A DNA stretch of 14,805 bases. Origin: Gammaproteobacteria bacterium. Its GTDB lineage: Bacteria; Pseudomonadota; Gammaproteobacteria; Chromatiales; Chromatiaceae. Positions within the stretch are counted from its first letter, which is position 1. Every line of letters begins with the position of its first letter. Both the position numbers and the translations under genes were made by a program. The stretch is taken from assembly GCA_019136395.1 (NCBI GenBank), contig JAGVUH010000644.1, positions 1 to 14,805 of the forward strand. The letters are read 5' to 3'. Shown one piece after another: positions 7,893-13,666 of the stretch. The notes beneath the pieces are model-generated. The model saw only the letters and a list, made by a program, of their open reading frames with translations. It was not told where the DNA came from and did no database searches.

Positions 7893-8633
7893 ATGACCGA
7901 GCCAGAAACCTCCCACATCCACCGCATCGGCCCCAACGCCATCACCCGGGTGGCGGAGGCCCTGCGCGAAGCCGGTCTGCAGGAGCGGGTCGAGCGTCTC
8001 TTCGCCCAGGCCGGACTGGGCCACTACCTGGCCCAGCCGCCGGAGAAGATGGTCGATGAGCGGGAAGTCACCCGTCTTCATCAGGTCCTGCGGGATCAGC
8101 TTGGCATCCCGGTAGCCCTGGAGATTGCCCGCAGCGCCGGGGTGCGCACTGGGGACTATCTGCTTGCCCACCGCATCCCCCGCGGCGTCCAGGTGCTGCT
8201 GAAATGGCTGCCCGCCCGGCTGGCCAGCCAGGTCCTGCTCAACGCTATCCAGCGCCACGCCTGGACCTTCGCTGGCAGTGGCGAACTGCGGGTGCGCAAG
8301 GCCTACCCCCCCCACCTGGCCATCGCCGGCTGCTGTATCTGTCAGGGGGCCTTGGCCCCGGCTCATACGCCGGCCCAGGCCCTGAGCCAGGCTCAAACGC
8401 CGGTCCATGCCCTGAGCCAGGCTCAAGCTCAGGCCCAAGCGCAGGCCCAAGCGCAGGCCCAGGCCCAAGTACAGGCCCTGGGCCAGGATCAGGCACAGAC
8501 GCCCCTGTGCGACTTTTACGCCGCGGCCATCGAGCGGCTCTTCCAACAACTGGTCCACCCCCGCTCCCGGGTCACCGAGACCCAGTGCCAGGCCCTGGGG
8601 GCCGAGGCCTGCACCTTCGAGGTGGTCTGGTAA
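7893..8633 (+). CDS. bchJ: Bacteriochlorophyll synthesis protein BchJ (V4R domain) with Ala-Gln repeat insertion
   Basis: BchJ was first named a 4-vinyl reductase. Later work assigns C8-vinyl reduction to other enzymes and suggests BchJ aids porphyrin handling around Mg-chelatase. The 246-residue protein has the N-terminal RIGPNAITRVAEALRE and VDEREVTRLHQVLRDQLG, then a V4R-like domain: HAWTFAGSGELRV, a Cys cluster GCCICQG (146-152), CDFYAAAIERLFQQLV (206-221) and ALGAEACTFEVVW at the C-terminus. It is some 35-45 residues longer than usual. Residues about 155-203 are a low-complexity insert of two TPxxALSQAQ decapeptides followed by consecutive AQ dipeptides, placed between the Cys cluster and CDFY. 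Both flanks are conserved and in frame, so the gene appears intact. It lies 7 nt after the hemN-like gene and just before the menE-type gene. Confidence 0.9.
   Translation: MTEPETSHIHRIGPNAITRVAEALREAGLQERVERLFAQAGLGHYLAQPPEKMVDEREVTRLHQVLRDQLGIPVALEIARSAGVRTGDYLLAHRIPRGVQVLLKWLPARLASQVLLNAIQRHAWTFAGSGELRVRKAYPPHLAIAGCCICQGALAPAHTPAQALSQAQTPVHALSQAQAQAQAQAQAQAQAQVQALGQDQAQTPLCDFYAAAIERLFQQLVHPRSRVTETQCQALGAEACTFEVVW
8367..8478 (+). repeat. In-frame tandem repeats inside bchJ (30-bp and 12-bp units)
   Basis: Two adjacent 30-bp units (8367-8396 and 8397-8426) differ at only two positions and encode TPAQALSQAQ and TPVHALSQAQ. They run into a degenerate array from 8427 to 8478 built on the 12-bp unit GCGCAGGCCCAA or its 6-bp half, encoding (AQ)n with one valine substitution. 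Everything is a multiple of three, so the frame is kept. Such arrays expand and contract by replication slippage. Confidence 0.9.
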
Positions 8634-8641
8634 CTGGTCCG

Positions 8642-10060
8642 GTGGGACGAACCGCTCTGGATCCGTCGCTGTCCTCCACCCCGTCCCGGCCGCTGGCCAG
8701 GCTCCACGCCGGGGGTGATCAGCGGGCCATCGTTACCGGCTCCGTTAGCTGGAGTTACGGCGAACTGGCGGACCGGGCCCGGTACCGGGCGAACCACCTC
8801 CAGGCCCAGGGCCTCGCCCCCGGGCAGGTGGTGCTGGTACCCGAGGCGCCGGTCCTGGACCTGCTCCTCATGCAGCATGCCCTGGCCCTGCTTGGCGGCG
8901 GCCTGTTCCCCGTCTCCCCTCGGCGCGCCGCGCCCGAACTCGCGGCCCTGGCAGGCCTGGCGGGGGTCGAGTGGCGCTGGCTGCCGGACGTGGAGGCCCC
9001 CGCCGGGAAAGGTGGCCGGCTGCTGGCCAGCCAGTCCCCGGCCGTGAACCCAGGACGGGCGGACCGGACGGCACCGGCCCTCATCATCGAGACCAGCGGC
9101 AGTAGCGGGACGCCAAAGGCGGTGATGTTGAGCCCAGCCAACGTCCAGGCATCCGCCCAAGTGACCAACGACTTGCTGGGCCTGGGTCCCGGGGATGCCT
9201 GGCTCGGGTGCCTACCCCGCTGCCACGTGGGGGGCCTGATGATCGGCTATCGCTGCGCCCTGGCGGGGGCCACCCTGGTGGCGCACCCGGCCTTCGAGGT
9301 CGCCGCCGTGGCGCAGGATCTCGCCCGGCGGGGCGTCACCCATCTGTCCCTGGTCCCCCCCATGCTCGCCCGACTCCTGGCGGTGATGCCGCCGCCGGAA
9401 CTGCGCGCCGTCCTGATCGGTGGCCAGGCCCTGAGCGGCACCCTGGCTCGCCAGGCTCTGGCGGCCGGCTGGCCACTGCGCCTCACCTATGGCATGACGG
9501 AGACCTGTTCCCATATCGCCCTCTCGCCGGTCCTGAGGGCCGTGCCCCCGCCCGGTCGGGTGGGACGGCCGCTGCCCGGGGTGGAGGTGCGCTGTCAGGG
9601 GACCCCGGATGCGCCAGCCCCGCTTCGCCTCCGGGGTCCCCAGGTGATGGTGGGTTATGCCGATCCCGACCGTCAGCCGGGCCGGGGGCTCCAGGATGGC
9701 TGGTTTGAGACCGGCGACCTGGGTTATCTCACCCCGGAGGGTGAAGTGACGGTGGTGGGTCGCGCCGATCTACTTCTGGTCATCGGTGGCGAGGCGGTGC
9801 TGCCCTCCCGGGTGGAGGAGCGGCTTCTGGCCGCTCCGGGGGTGAGCGCGGCCGTGGTGGTGGGATTTGCCGACCCGGTTTGGGGGCATCGCCTGGTCGC
9901 GGCCTACACCGGCGACCTGGCCCCCGGGGACCTGGAGGCCTGGTGCCGGCGGGAACTGCCCGCTCGTGAGCGTCCCCGGGGTTTTCGGCGTTTTACCACG
10001 CTTCCGGTCCTTGCCTCCGGCAAGCCCGACCTGCGGGCCATCAAGGACCAACTGGCCTGA
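8642..10060 (+). CDS. menE: o-Succinylbenzoate-CoA ligase-type AMP-forming enzyme (MenE)
   Basis: This is an ANL-superfamily acyl-CoA synthetase of about 472 residues. It has the P-loop TSGSSGTPKAVMLS (from residue 151), YGMTETCSHI (283), GDLGYLTPEGE (358), VVGRADLLLVIGGEAVLPSRVEE and the catalytic lysine near the C-terminus (SGKPDLRAIK, Lys461). Short length, overall pattern and the nearby MenC and MenI-like genes favour MenE, which activates o-succinylbenzoate with ATP and CoA in menaquinone synthesis. The same fold serves many acids, so specificity is inferred. The frame runs back through bchJ to 8204, but only sequence after the bchJ stop looks real. GTG at 8642, 8 nt after that stop, is the likely start, with no strong Shine-Dalgarno. 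It is probably in one operon with bchJ. A decayed copy of part of it lies at 11379-11429. Confidence 0.82.
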   Translation: MGRTALDPSLSSTPSRPLARLHAGGDQRAIVTGSVSWSYGELADRARYRANHLQAQGLAPGQVVLVPEAPVLDLLLMQHALALLGGGLFPVSPRRAAPELAALAGLAGVEWRWLPDVEAPAGKGGRLLASQSPAVNPGRADRTAPALIIETSGSSGTPKAVMLSPANVQASAQVTNDLLGLGPGDAWLGCLPRCHVGGLMIGYRCALAGATLVAHPAFEVAAVAQDLARRGVTHLSLVPPMLARLLAVMPPPELRAVLIGGQALSGTLARQALAAGWPLRLTYGMTETCSHIALSPVLRAVPPPGRVGRPLPGVEVRCQGTPDAPAPLRLRGPQVMVGYADPDRQPGRGLQDGWFETGDLGYLTPEGEVTVVGRADLLLVIGGEAVLPSRVEERLLAAPGVSAAVVVGFADPVWGHRLVAAYTGDLAPGDLEAWCRRELPARERPRGFRRFTTLPVLASGKPDLRAIKDQLA

Positions 10061-10069
10061 CGGGCCCTG

Positions 10070-10106
10070 CCGGTTAACGGCCGCCCGGGAGGGGCCATAG
10101 GCAGGC
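10070..10106 (+). repeat. Proximal copy of 37-bp imperfect direct repeat flanking the Rpn gene
   Basis: Begins 9 nt after the menE stop. It matches 11428-11464 at 32 of 37 positions without gaps, in the same orientation. The shared core includes CGGCCGCCCG and GCCATAGGC. The pair brackets a 1.32-kb segment that holds the - strand nuclease gene. Confidence 0.8.
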
Positions 10107-10231
10107 CCCAGGTGCCAGGGCCAAGCAGGTTGCCTCATCCTGCGGTGACCAATCGCGCAGGAACGCCAGACGCCGCAACTCCTCGTCCGCGATTGGCTCA
10201 CGCACTCGGCTCATGGCCTGTTGATGTTCAT

Positions 10232-11200
10232 TCAATGAAAGATCGTCTCCGGGGTCTCGGCGCTCAGGATGAGTTTCGACCACTGCAATAACTGCTCAGG
10301 CTCGGCGGCCGCGACGCGCTCGCGGTAGGCGTCGACGGTGTCTGGCCCGAATTTCTCCTGAAGCAAGGCCAGCAGGATGATGGCTTCACCCTGCTTGACG
10401 CCCTGCCTGAGGCCCTTCTCAATCCCCGCTTGCTCGACCGTGGTGACATAAGGCATACGCTGTTGCTCCTCGTAGGCAAAGAGTTGTTGGCGAAAATCCG
10501 CTTCCAGTCCCGCAGGCAGGCGGATCATCCAGTCGATGAGTCGAAACAGCTCCAGGATCAGCGCCCGCTCGTAGCCGCGCTCGTACATCAGGCGGATCAG
10601 CCGGAACTTCCAGCCCTTGAGCGTCTCCGCGTCATCGGTAACCTTGGCGCGGATCTGCGCCATCACCACCAGGGCGAAGATGTTGTCGCTTGCTTCCAGC
10701 GCCGCCCAGTGCCCCGGCTCTGCGTAGTCGAGCAGTTTGACTATGGGGAACTCGAAAAGGATCCGGCAGCCCCAGCGGCCATCTTCGTAACACACCGGGC
10801 GAAACCGCCGGTTGCTGTCGCTGAGTACGGCAAGGCTGACCACCGAGCGGTCGTAGCGGTCGCGGATGCGGTAGTTGTACTGAAACATCCGCTGGGGAAA
10901 CACGGCTTGCGCATCACCCTGGACCTCGACATGCACCAGCACCCAGGCCTCGTGACCGTCTGTCGTGCGCACATCGAGCAGTTTGTCGGCATAGCGCCGA
11001 CCGCTGTCGGCATCGCCAGTGATCTGCTGCAGCTCGCTGTCTAGCGAGCGATACGGCACCCTCCAGTCGATCTCGATATGGATGGCTGGAAACAGCAGCG
11101 CGAGAAATTCCGGAAAGAAGCGCTCCAGGGCCTCCTTCCAGGGGCTGTCCTGGTCGCTCTTGACTGATCCGGATGTGGATGGGGTGTCGGTGCTGACCAT
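10232..11200 (-). CDS. Rpn-family PD-(D/E)XK nuclease / putative transposase with C-terminal DUF4351-like domain
   Basis: The 322-residue protein belongs to the family annotated as Rpn recombination-promoting nuclease or putative transposase. Recognisable features are SPWKEALERFFPEFLALLFP (19-38), IEIDW, RRYADKLLDV (68-77) and WVLVHVEVQGD (86-96), which carries the ExQ variant of the PD-(D/E)XK core (Asp72 or Asp76, Glu92, Gln94). MFQYNYRIRDRY, LEASDNIFALVVMAQ and MPYVTTVEQAGIEKG follow. The last ~50 residues look like DUF4351. Rpn proteins promote RecA-independent recombination, and some act in phage defence with an antitoxin made from an internal start. Met249 here has GAGGAG nine bases upstream. 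The gene is antisense to its neighbours, convergent with menE and divergent from the HD gene. It is bracketed by 37-bp direct repeats, which suggests acquisition. The start is the first ATG; its Shine-Dalgarno is weak. Confidence 0.88.
   Translation of the reverse strand: MVSTDTPSTSGSVKSDQDSPWKEALERFFPEFLALLFPAIHIEIDWRVPYRSLDSELQQITGDADSGRRYADKLLDVRTTDGHEAWVLVHVEVQGDAQAVFPQRMFQYNYRIRDRYDRSVVSLAVLSDSNRRFRPVCYEDGRWGCRILFEFPIVKLLDYAEPGHWAALEASDNIFALVVMAQIRAKVTDDAETLKGWKFRLIRLMYERGYERALILELFRLIDWMIRLPAGLEADFRQQLFAYEEQQRMPYVTTVEQAGIEKGLRQGVKQGEAIILLALLQEKFGPDTVDAYRERVAAAEPEQLLQWSKLILSAETPETIFH
10454..10471 (-). promoter_or_regulatory. Candidate internal ribosome binding site and start codon in the Rpn gene
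   Basis: On the - strand GAGGAG (codons 244-245, Glu-Glu), nine bases, then ATG (Met249). Initiation here would give a 74-residue C-terminal protein containing the glycine-rich linker and the DUF4351-like domain but no nuclease core. Intragenic antitoxins of this kind are described for E. coli Rpn genes. The Glu-Glu codons could equally produce the motif by chance. Confidence 0.35.
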
Positions 11201-11378
11201 GGGCCGAATTTAGCCGATTGTTTGTCGAACAGATGTTTGCTACCAAAATCCTAGCGCTGAGGGCTTCTTCCGGCAAGGTCGAGCTTGAGGGCGGCAAGCC
11301 CACGAGGTGACTGGCGACGGGCAGACGCCGCCAGCCAGGCCAGCTATCCTCGCGTTCAACGCCGAATCGGCGCGGTTG

Positions 11379-11429
11379 GGCCGCGCCGATCAAGGCCTGG
11401 TCCTCGGTGGCGAGACGATGCTGCCATCC
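11379..11429 (+). pseudogene. Remnant of menE (motif A8 region)
   Basis: These 51 bases match menE 9758-9808 at 42 positions without a gap. They translate to GRADQGLVLGGETMLPS against GRADLLLVIGGEAVLPS in the intact protein. The frame then meets TAG at 11433-11435. Weaker similarity may extend about 18 bases upstream. It joins directly to a copy of the sequence found just after the intact menE stop (10070-10106), so roughly 260 bp of the menE 3' end is missing from this copy. The fragment cannot make a functional enzyme. Confidence 0.75.
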
Positions 11430-11464
11430 GGTTAGCGGCCGCCCGAGAAGCGCCATAGGCCGGC
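11428..11464 (+). repeat. Distal copy of 37-bp imperfect direct repeat flanking the Rpn gene
   Basis: Matches 10070-10106 at 32 of 37 positions in direct orientation. Its first two bases are shared with the end of the menE remnant, indicating a junction formed at short sequence homology. In the intact menE locus the equivalent homologous blocks are about 260 bp apart. Confidence 0.8.
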
Positions 11465-11602
11465 AATTCTTCTTTTCACCCGTCTATCAACCTCGCGGAG
11501 GCTATCGTTTTTGCCTATAGGGGGGATGCGGAGGACATCCGTGGCGGGAATACTTTCCGTTACACTGCACCTCCTCACCTTCGCCCATGCCAGGAGACGA
11601 CG

Positions 11603-12874
11603 ATGCCCCTGTCCGCGGACCCCTCCGCCACTCACCCCGATGGCAAGATCGCCGTCGATCTGCGCCAGGTCGTCTACGCCCTGTCCGACGCCCTGGACCT
11701 GGTCGGCATCGACGACGTGGGCCATGGCAAACGGGTCGGGATCATGGCCCGCGCCTGCGGGCTGGAATTGGCCGTGCCGCCCGCGGAGCAGACCTTCCTG
11801 TTCGACCTGGGCATGCTGCATGACATCGGCGTCTCCTCGACGGCCACCCACAACCACCTGCTCCTGGAATTCGACTGGGAGGGCTCCCAGCAGCATTGCG
11901 AGATCGGCTACCGGCTGTTGCGCGACTTCGCGCCCCTGGCCCGGCTGGCGGTGCCCGTGCGTTACCACCACACCCATTGGGAAGAGCTGGCGGCCATGCC
12001 CGACCTGCCTGCGGCCGTGGCGGAACAAGCCAACCTCATCTATCTGGTGGACCGAGTCGACACCCTGGCCGCGCCCCATTACGGCAGCGGCGACCTCCTC
12101 ATGCACACGGCGGGCATCCGCGACAAGATTGCCGCCCGCGCCGGCCGCTATTTCCAGCCTCAACTGGTGGAGGCCTTCCTCGCCGCTTCGCTCACCGAGG
12201 CCTTCTGGCTGGAACTCGAACCCCGGGGCATCCAGGCCGTGATGCAGGAGATGCTGAGCCAGGCCGCGCCCTATCCGGCCACGATCAGGGAACTCAAGCA
12301 ACTGGCCGCCATGTTCTCCCAGATCGTCGATGCCAAGAGCACCTTCACCGCCGAACATTCCACCGGCGTCTCCCGCCTGGCCAGGTTCTTCGCCGAGGGC
12401 CTGGGGGTGAGCCCGACACAGTGCGACAAACTGGAGATCGCCGGCCTGCTGCATGACCTCGGCAAGTTGCGGGTCCCGGATGAGGTGCTCGACAAACCGG
12501 GTCGTCTGGACGACCGCGAGCGCAAGCTCATGAACGCCCACAGTTACGAAACCTTCCAGATCCTAAGGCGAATCAAGGGCTTCGAGGAAATTACCCAGTG
12601 GGCCTCCTGCCACCATGAGGAGCACGATGCCTCCGGCTATCCCTTCCACCTCAACGGTCAGGACCTGCCCCTGGAGGCCCGCATCCTGCGGGTGGCCGAC
12701 ATCTTTCAGGCCATGGCCCAGGATCGCCCCTACCGCGCCGGTCTCTCCCCGGATGAGATCCTCGTGTTCATGAGACGCCTGGTCAGCGAGGGGCGGATCG
12801 AGGCCGACATCCTGCGCGTCGCCGAACGGGACATGGCCGGGGCCATGGCGGCGGCCCGTCCCCACCTGGTCTGA
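11603..12874 (+). CDS. Tandem HD-domain protein, C-terminal HD-GYP type (putative cyclic-di-nucleotide phosphodiesterase)
   Basis: The 423-residue protein contains two metal-dependent phosphohydrolase domains. The first (about 20-190) has GHGKRV (His41), LHDIG (His73-Asp74), YHHTHW (His122-His123) and Asp150. The second (about 225-400) has EHSTGVSRLA (His252), LLHDLGKLRVPDEVLDKPG (His284-Asp285, Lys288), AHSYETFQIL (His313), CHHEEHDASGYP (His337-His338-Glu339, Gly345-Tyr346-Pro347) and VADIFQAMAQDRPYR (Asp366), the HD-GYP pattern. HD-GYP proteins usually hydrolyse cyclic-di-GMP. Whether both domains are active is unknown, and no receiver or sensor domain is attached. It is predicted to be cytoplasmic with no membrane segments. 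A good Shine-Dalgarno (AGGAG, 11592-11596) supports the ATG. It is divergent from the Rpn gene and convergent with the thioesterase, so it appears to be a single-gene unit. Confidence 0.88.
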   Translation: MPLSADPSATHPDGKIAVDLRQVVYALSDALDLVGIDDVGHGKRVGIMARACGLELAVPPAEQTFLFDLGMLHDIGVSSTATHNHLLLEFDWEGSQQHCEIGYRLLRDFAPLARLAVPVRYHHTHWEELAAMPDLPAAVAEQANLIYLVDRVDTLAAPHYGSGDLLMHTAGIRDKIAARAGRYFQPQLVEAFLAASLTEAFWLELEPRGIQAVMQEMLSQAAPYPATIRELKQLAAMFSQIVDAKSTFTAEHSTGVSRLARFFAEGLGVSPTQCDKLEIAGLLHDLGKLRVPDEVLDKPGRLDDRERKLMNAHSYETFQILRRIKGFEEITQWASCHHEEHDASGYPFHLNGQDLPLEARILRVADIFQAMAQDRPYRAGLSPDEILVFMRRLVSEGRIEADILRVAERDMAGAMAAARPHLV

Positions 12875-12920
12875 AGCGACACACCCTGCTTGATGCCCCA
12901 TAAGCGCTTACCTTACTCCT

Positions 12921-12984
12921 CTCTGCCTCTCTGTCTCTCTGCCTCTCTGTCTCTCTGCCTCCCTGTCGCCATGCCTCCCTGCCC
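12921..12984. repeat. Pyrimidine-rich 8/16-bp tandem repeat
   Basis: The 16-bp unit CTCTGCCTCTCTGTCT repeats perfectly two and a half times (12921-12960), then decays over three more 8-bp units to 12984. The + strand is almost all pyrimidine. It lies in the 208-bp gap between the convergent HD and thioesterase genes. The 10-bp palindrome TAAGCGCTTA precedes it at 12901-12910. No coding potential is credible here. Confidence 0.9.
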
Positions 12985-13014
12985 CCTATGCAGGTATCGG
13001 TAGCATAAGCCACC

Positions 13015-13063
13015 GGTTCTCTTACTCCCTCCCCCCTGGTGGGGGAGGGTAGGGGAGAGGGGG
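13015..13063. repeat. Dispersed palindromic repeat, copy 1
   Basis: These 49 bp match 14625-14673 at 47 positions. The core is a perfect 9-bp stem, CCCTCCCCC (13027-13035) with GGGGGAGGG (13041-13049), over a 5-nt loop. It lies 19 bp beyond the thioesterase stop codon, where it could help end the - strand transcript, although there is no T-run. G-rich and C-rich palindromes of this type are common dispersed repeats in proteobacterial genomes; that is recalled knowledge. Confidence 0.85.
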
Positions 13064-13082
13064 TCCGAACAGCTTGATGCCC

Positions 13083-13517
13083 CTATCTGCCCGCTGGCAC
13101 TGTTGATGGCATACAGGTACGCAGGGCCTGAACCAGGGCCTCTGGCAAGGGGGCGGAGGAGCCCGCGGGGCCCAGATGGACATGGACGGTGCTGGCCCTG
13201 GCCTTCTCCCGCCCCGTCTCATCCGTGAAGCGGTAGTCGAGGGTAAAGGCGCTGCCGCCGATTTCCCGGACGCTGAGTTCCACCTGGATGACCTCGCCGT
13301 GGCGCAGGGGGTGACGGTAATCGGCCTCGGCATGGACCAGGGGCAGCAGACAATCACCGTCCTGGATCAGGCGGTGCAGGGGAAAACCGATCGTCGCCAT
13401 GAAGGCCTCATAGGTATCATGGGCATGGCGAAACAGGTGACCGTAAAAGAGGATACCCGCGGCGTCGATGTCGTGGAGACGGACGGGGAAGGTGTGAGTG
13501 AATGCGGGTGGGGTCAT
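13083..13517 (-). CDS. Hotdog-fold acyl-CoA thioesterase, 4HBT family; candidate 1,4-dihydroxy-2-naphthoyl-CoA hydrolase (MenI)
   Basis: The 144-residue protein has the 4-hydroxybenzoyl-CoA thioesterase active-site pattern HDIDAAGILFYGHLF (15-29), with Asp18 as the expected catalytic acid, then HAHDTYEAFMATIGFPL and LVHAEADYRHPLRHGEVIQVEL. The DIDAAG..FY..L..HAHDTYE pattern resembles cyanobacterial Slr0204, which releases CoA from DHNA-CoA in phylloquinone synthesis. With menC 150 bp upstream on the same strand and menE nearby, a MenI role is the best guess; a general thioesterase is possible. The frame opens at 13595, but the 26 extra residues are unlike the family. ATG at 13517 has AAGGGA about 10 nt upstream. 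The gene is convergent with the HD gene. Confidence 0.8.
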   Translation of the reverse strand: MTPPAFTHTFPVRLHDIDAAGILFYGHLFRHAHDTYEAFMATIGFPLHRLIQDGDCLLPLVHAEADYRHPLRHGEVIQVELSVREIGGSAFTLDYRFTDETGREKARASTVHVHLGPAGSSAPLPEALVQALRTCMPSTVPAGR

Positions 13518-13616
13518 CGGGTGTGTTCCCTTCGTGGGGTGATTTTCGTTTTTCTGGATGAAGACCCGGCCGAGATCAAGCGTTGCTTTTAGCACTGAAC
13601 CGGCCCGCCCTCATTC

Positions 13617-13641
13617 GATCTGTGCTGATCTGGCCGGATCT
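13617..13641. repeat. Three GATCT direct repeats at exact 10-bp spacing
   Basis: GATCT occurs at 13617-13621, 13627-13631 and 13637-13641, in the 149-bp gap between the menC stop and the thioesterase start. A 10-bp period puts the copies on one DNA face. The spacers (GTGCT, GGCCG) differ, so this is not a simple tandem repeat. It could be an operator upstream of the thioesterase or chance; nothing in the sequence decides. Confidence 0.4.
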
Positions 13642-13666
13642 CAGCGAAAACCAAAAGGCTCCGGGG

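Larger units (their letters stand above)
11201..11602. other. Divergent intergenic region holding menE-derived debris
   Basis: This 402-bp gap separates the divergent Rpn and HD genes. Its first ~60 bases are AT-richer than the surroundings and should include the Rpn promoter. I could not pick convincing -35/-10 boxes for either gene. The middle carries the menE remnant and the distal 37-bp repeat. The last part leads into the HD gene, where AGGAG at 11592-11596 lies 6 nt before the ATG. No intact gene is evident. Confidence 0.6.

Noticed and set aside
8367..8478. Repeat array in bchJ considered as CRISPR
   Set aside because: Units are contiguous with no spacers, are multiples of three, and lie inside a conserved coding frame.
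8204..8641. N-terminal extension of the menE frame through bchJ
   Set aside because: The open frame results from bchJ codon bias and the stop-free repeat array. The Pro/Gly repeats it encodes are the shifted reading of the AQ array, and AMP-ligase similarity begins only after the bchJ stop.
10074..10214. Small - strand frame downstream of the Rpn gene (MSRVREPIADEELRRLAFL...)
   Set aside because: The N-terminal half looks mildly protein-like, but there is no good ribosome binding site and no family I recognise. The C-terminal half runs through the 37-bp repeat. It could be a gene remnant, but I cannot support it as a gene.
10430..11044. 204-codon + strand frame antisense to the Rpn gene
   Set aside because: Shadow of the conserved Rpn family protein, with no recognisable domain and no ribosome binding site.
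11511..11570. Possible sigma-70 or sigma-54 promoter for the HD gene
   Set aside because: TTGCCT and TACACT occur but are not at usable spacing. TGGCGGG lacks the matching -12 GC element.
11511..12242. 243-codon + strand frame overlapping the HD gene
   Set aside because: It is the +1 shadow of the HD gene, with Arg/Pro/Ser-rich translation. The HD frame has clear metal-binding motifs and a Shine-Dalgarno.
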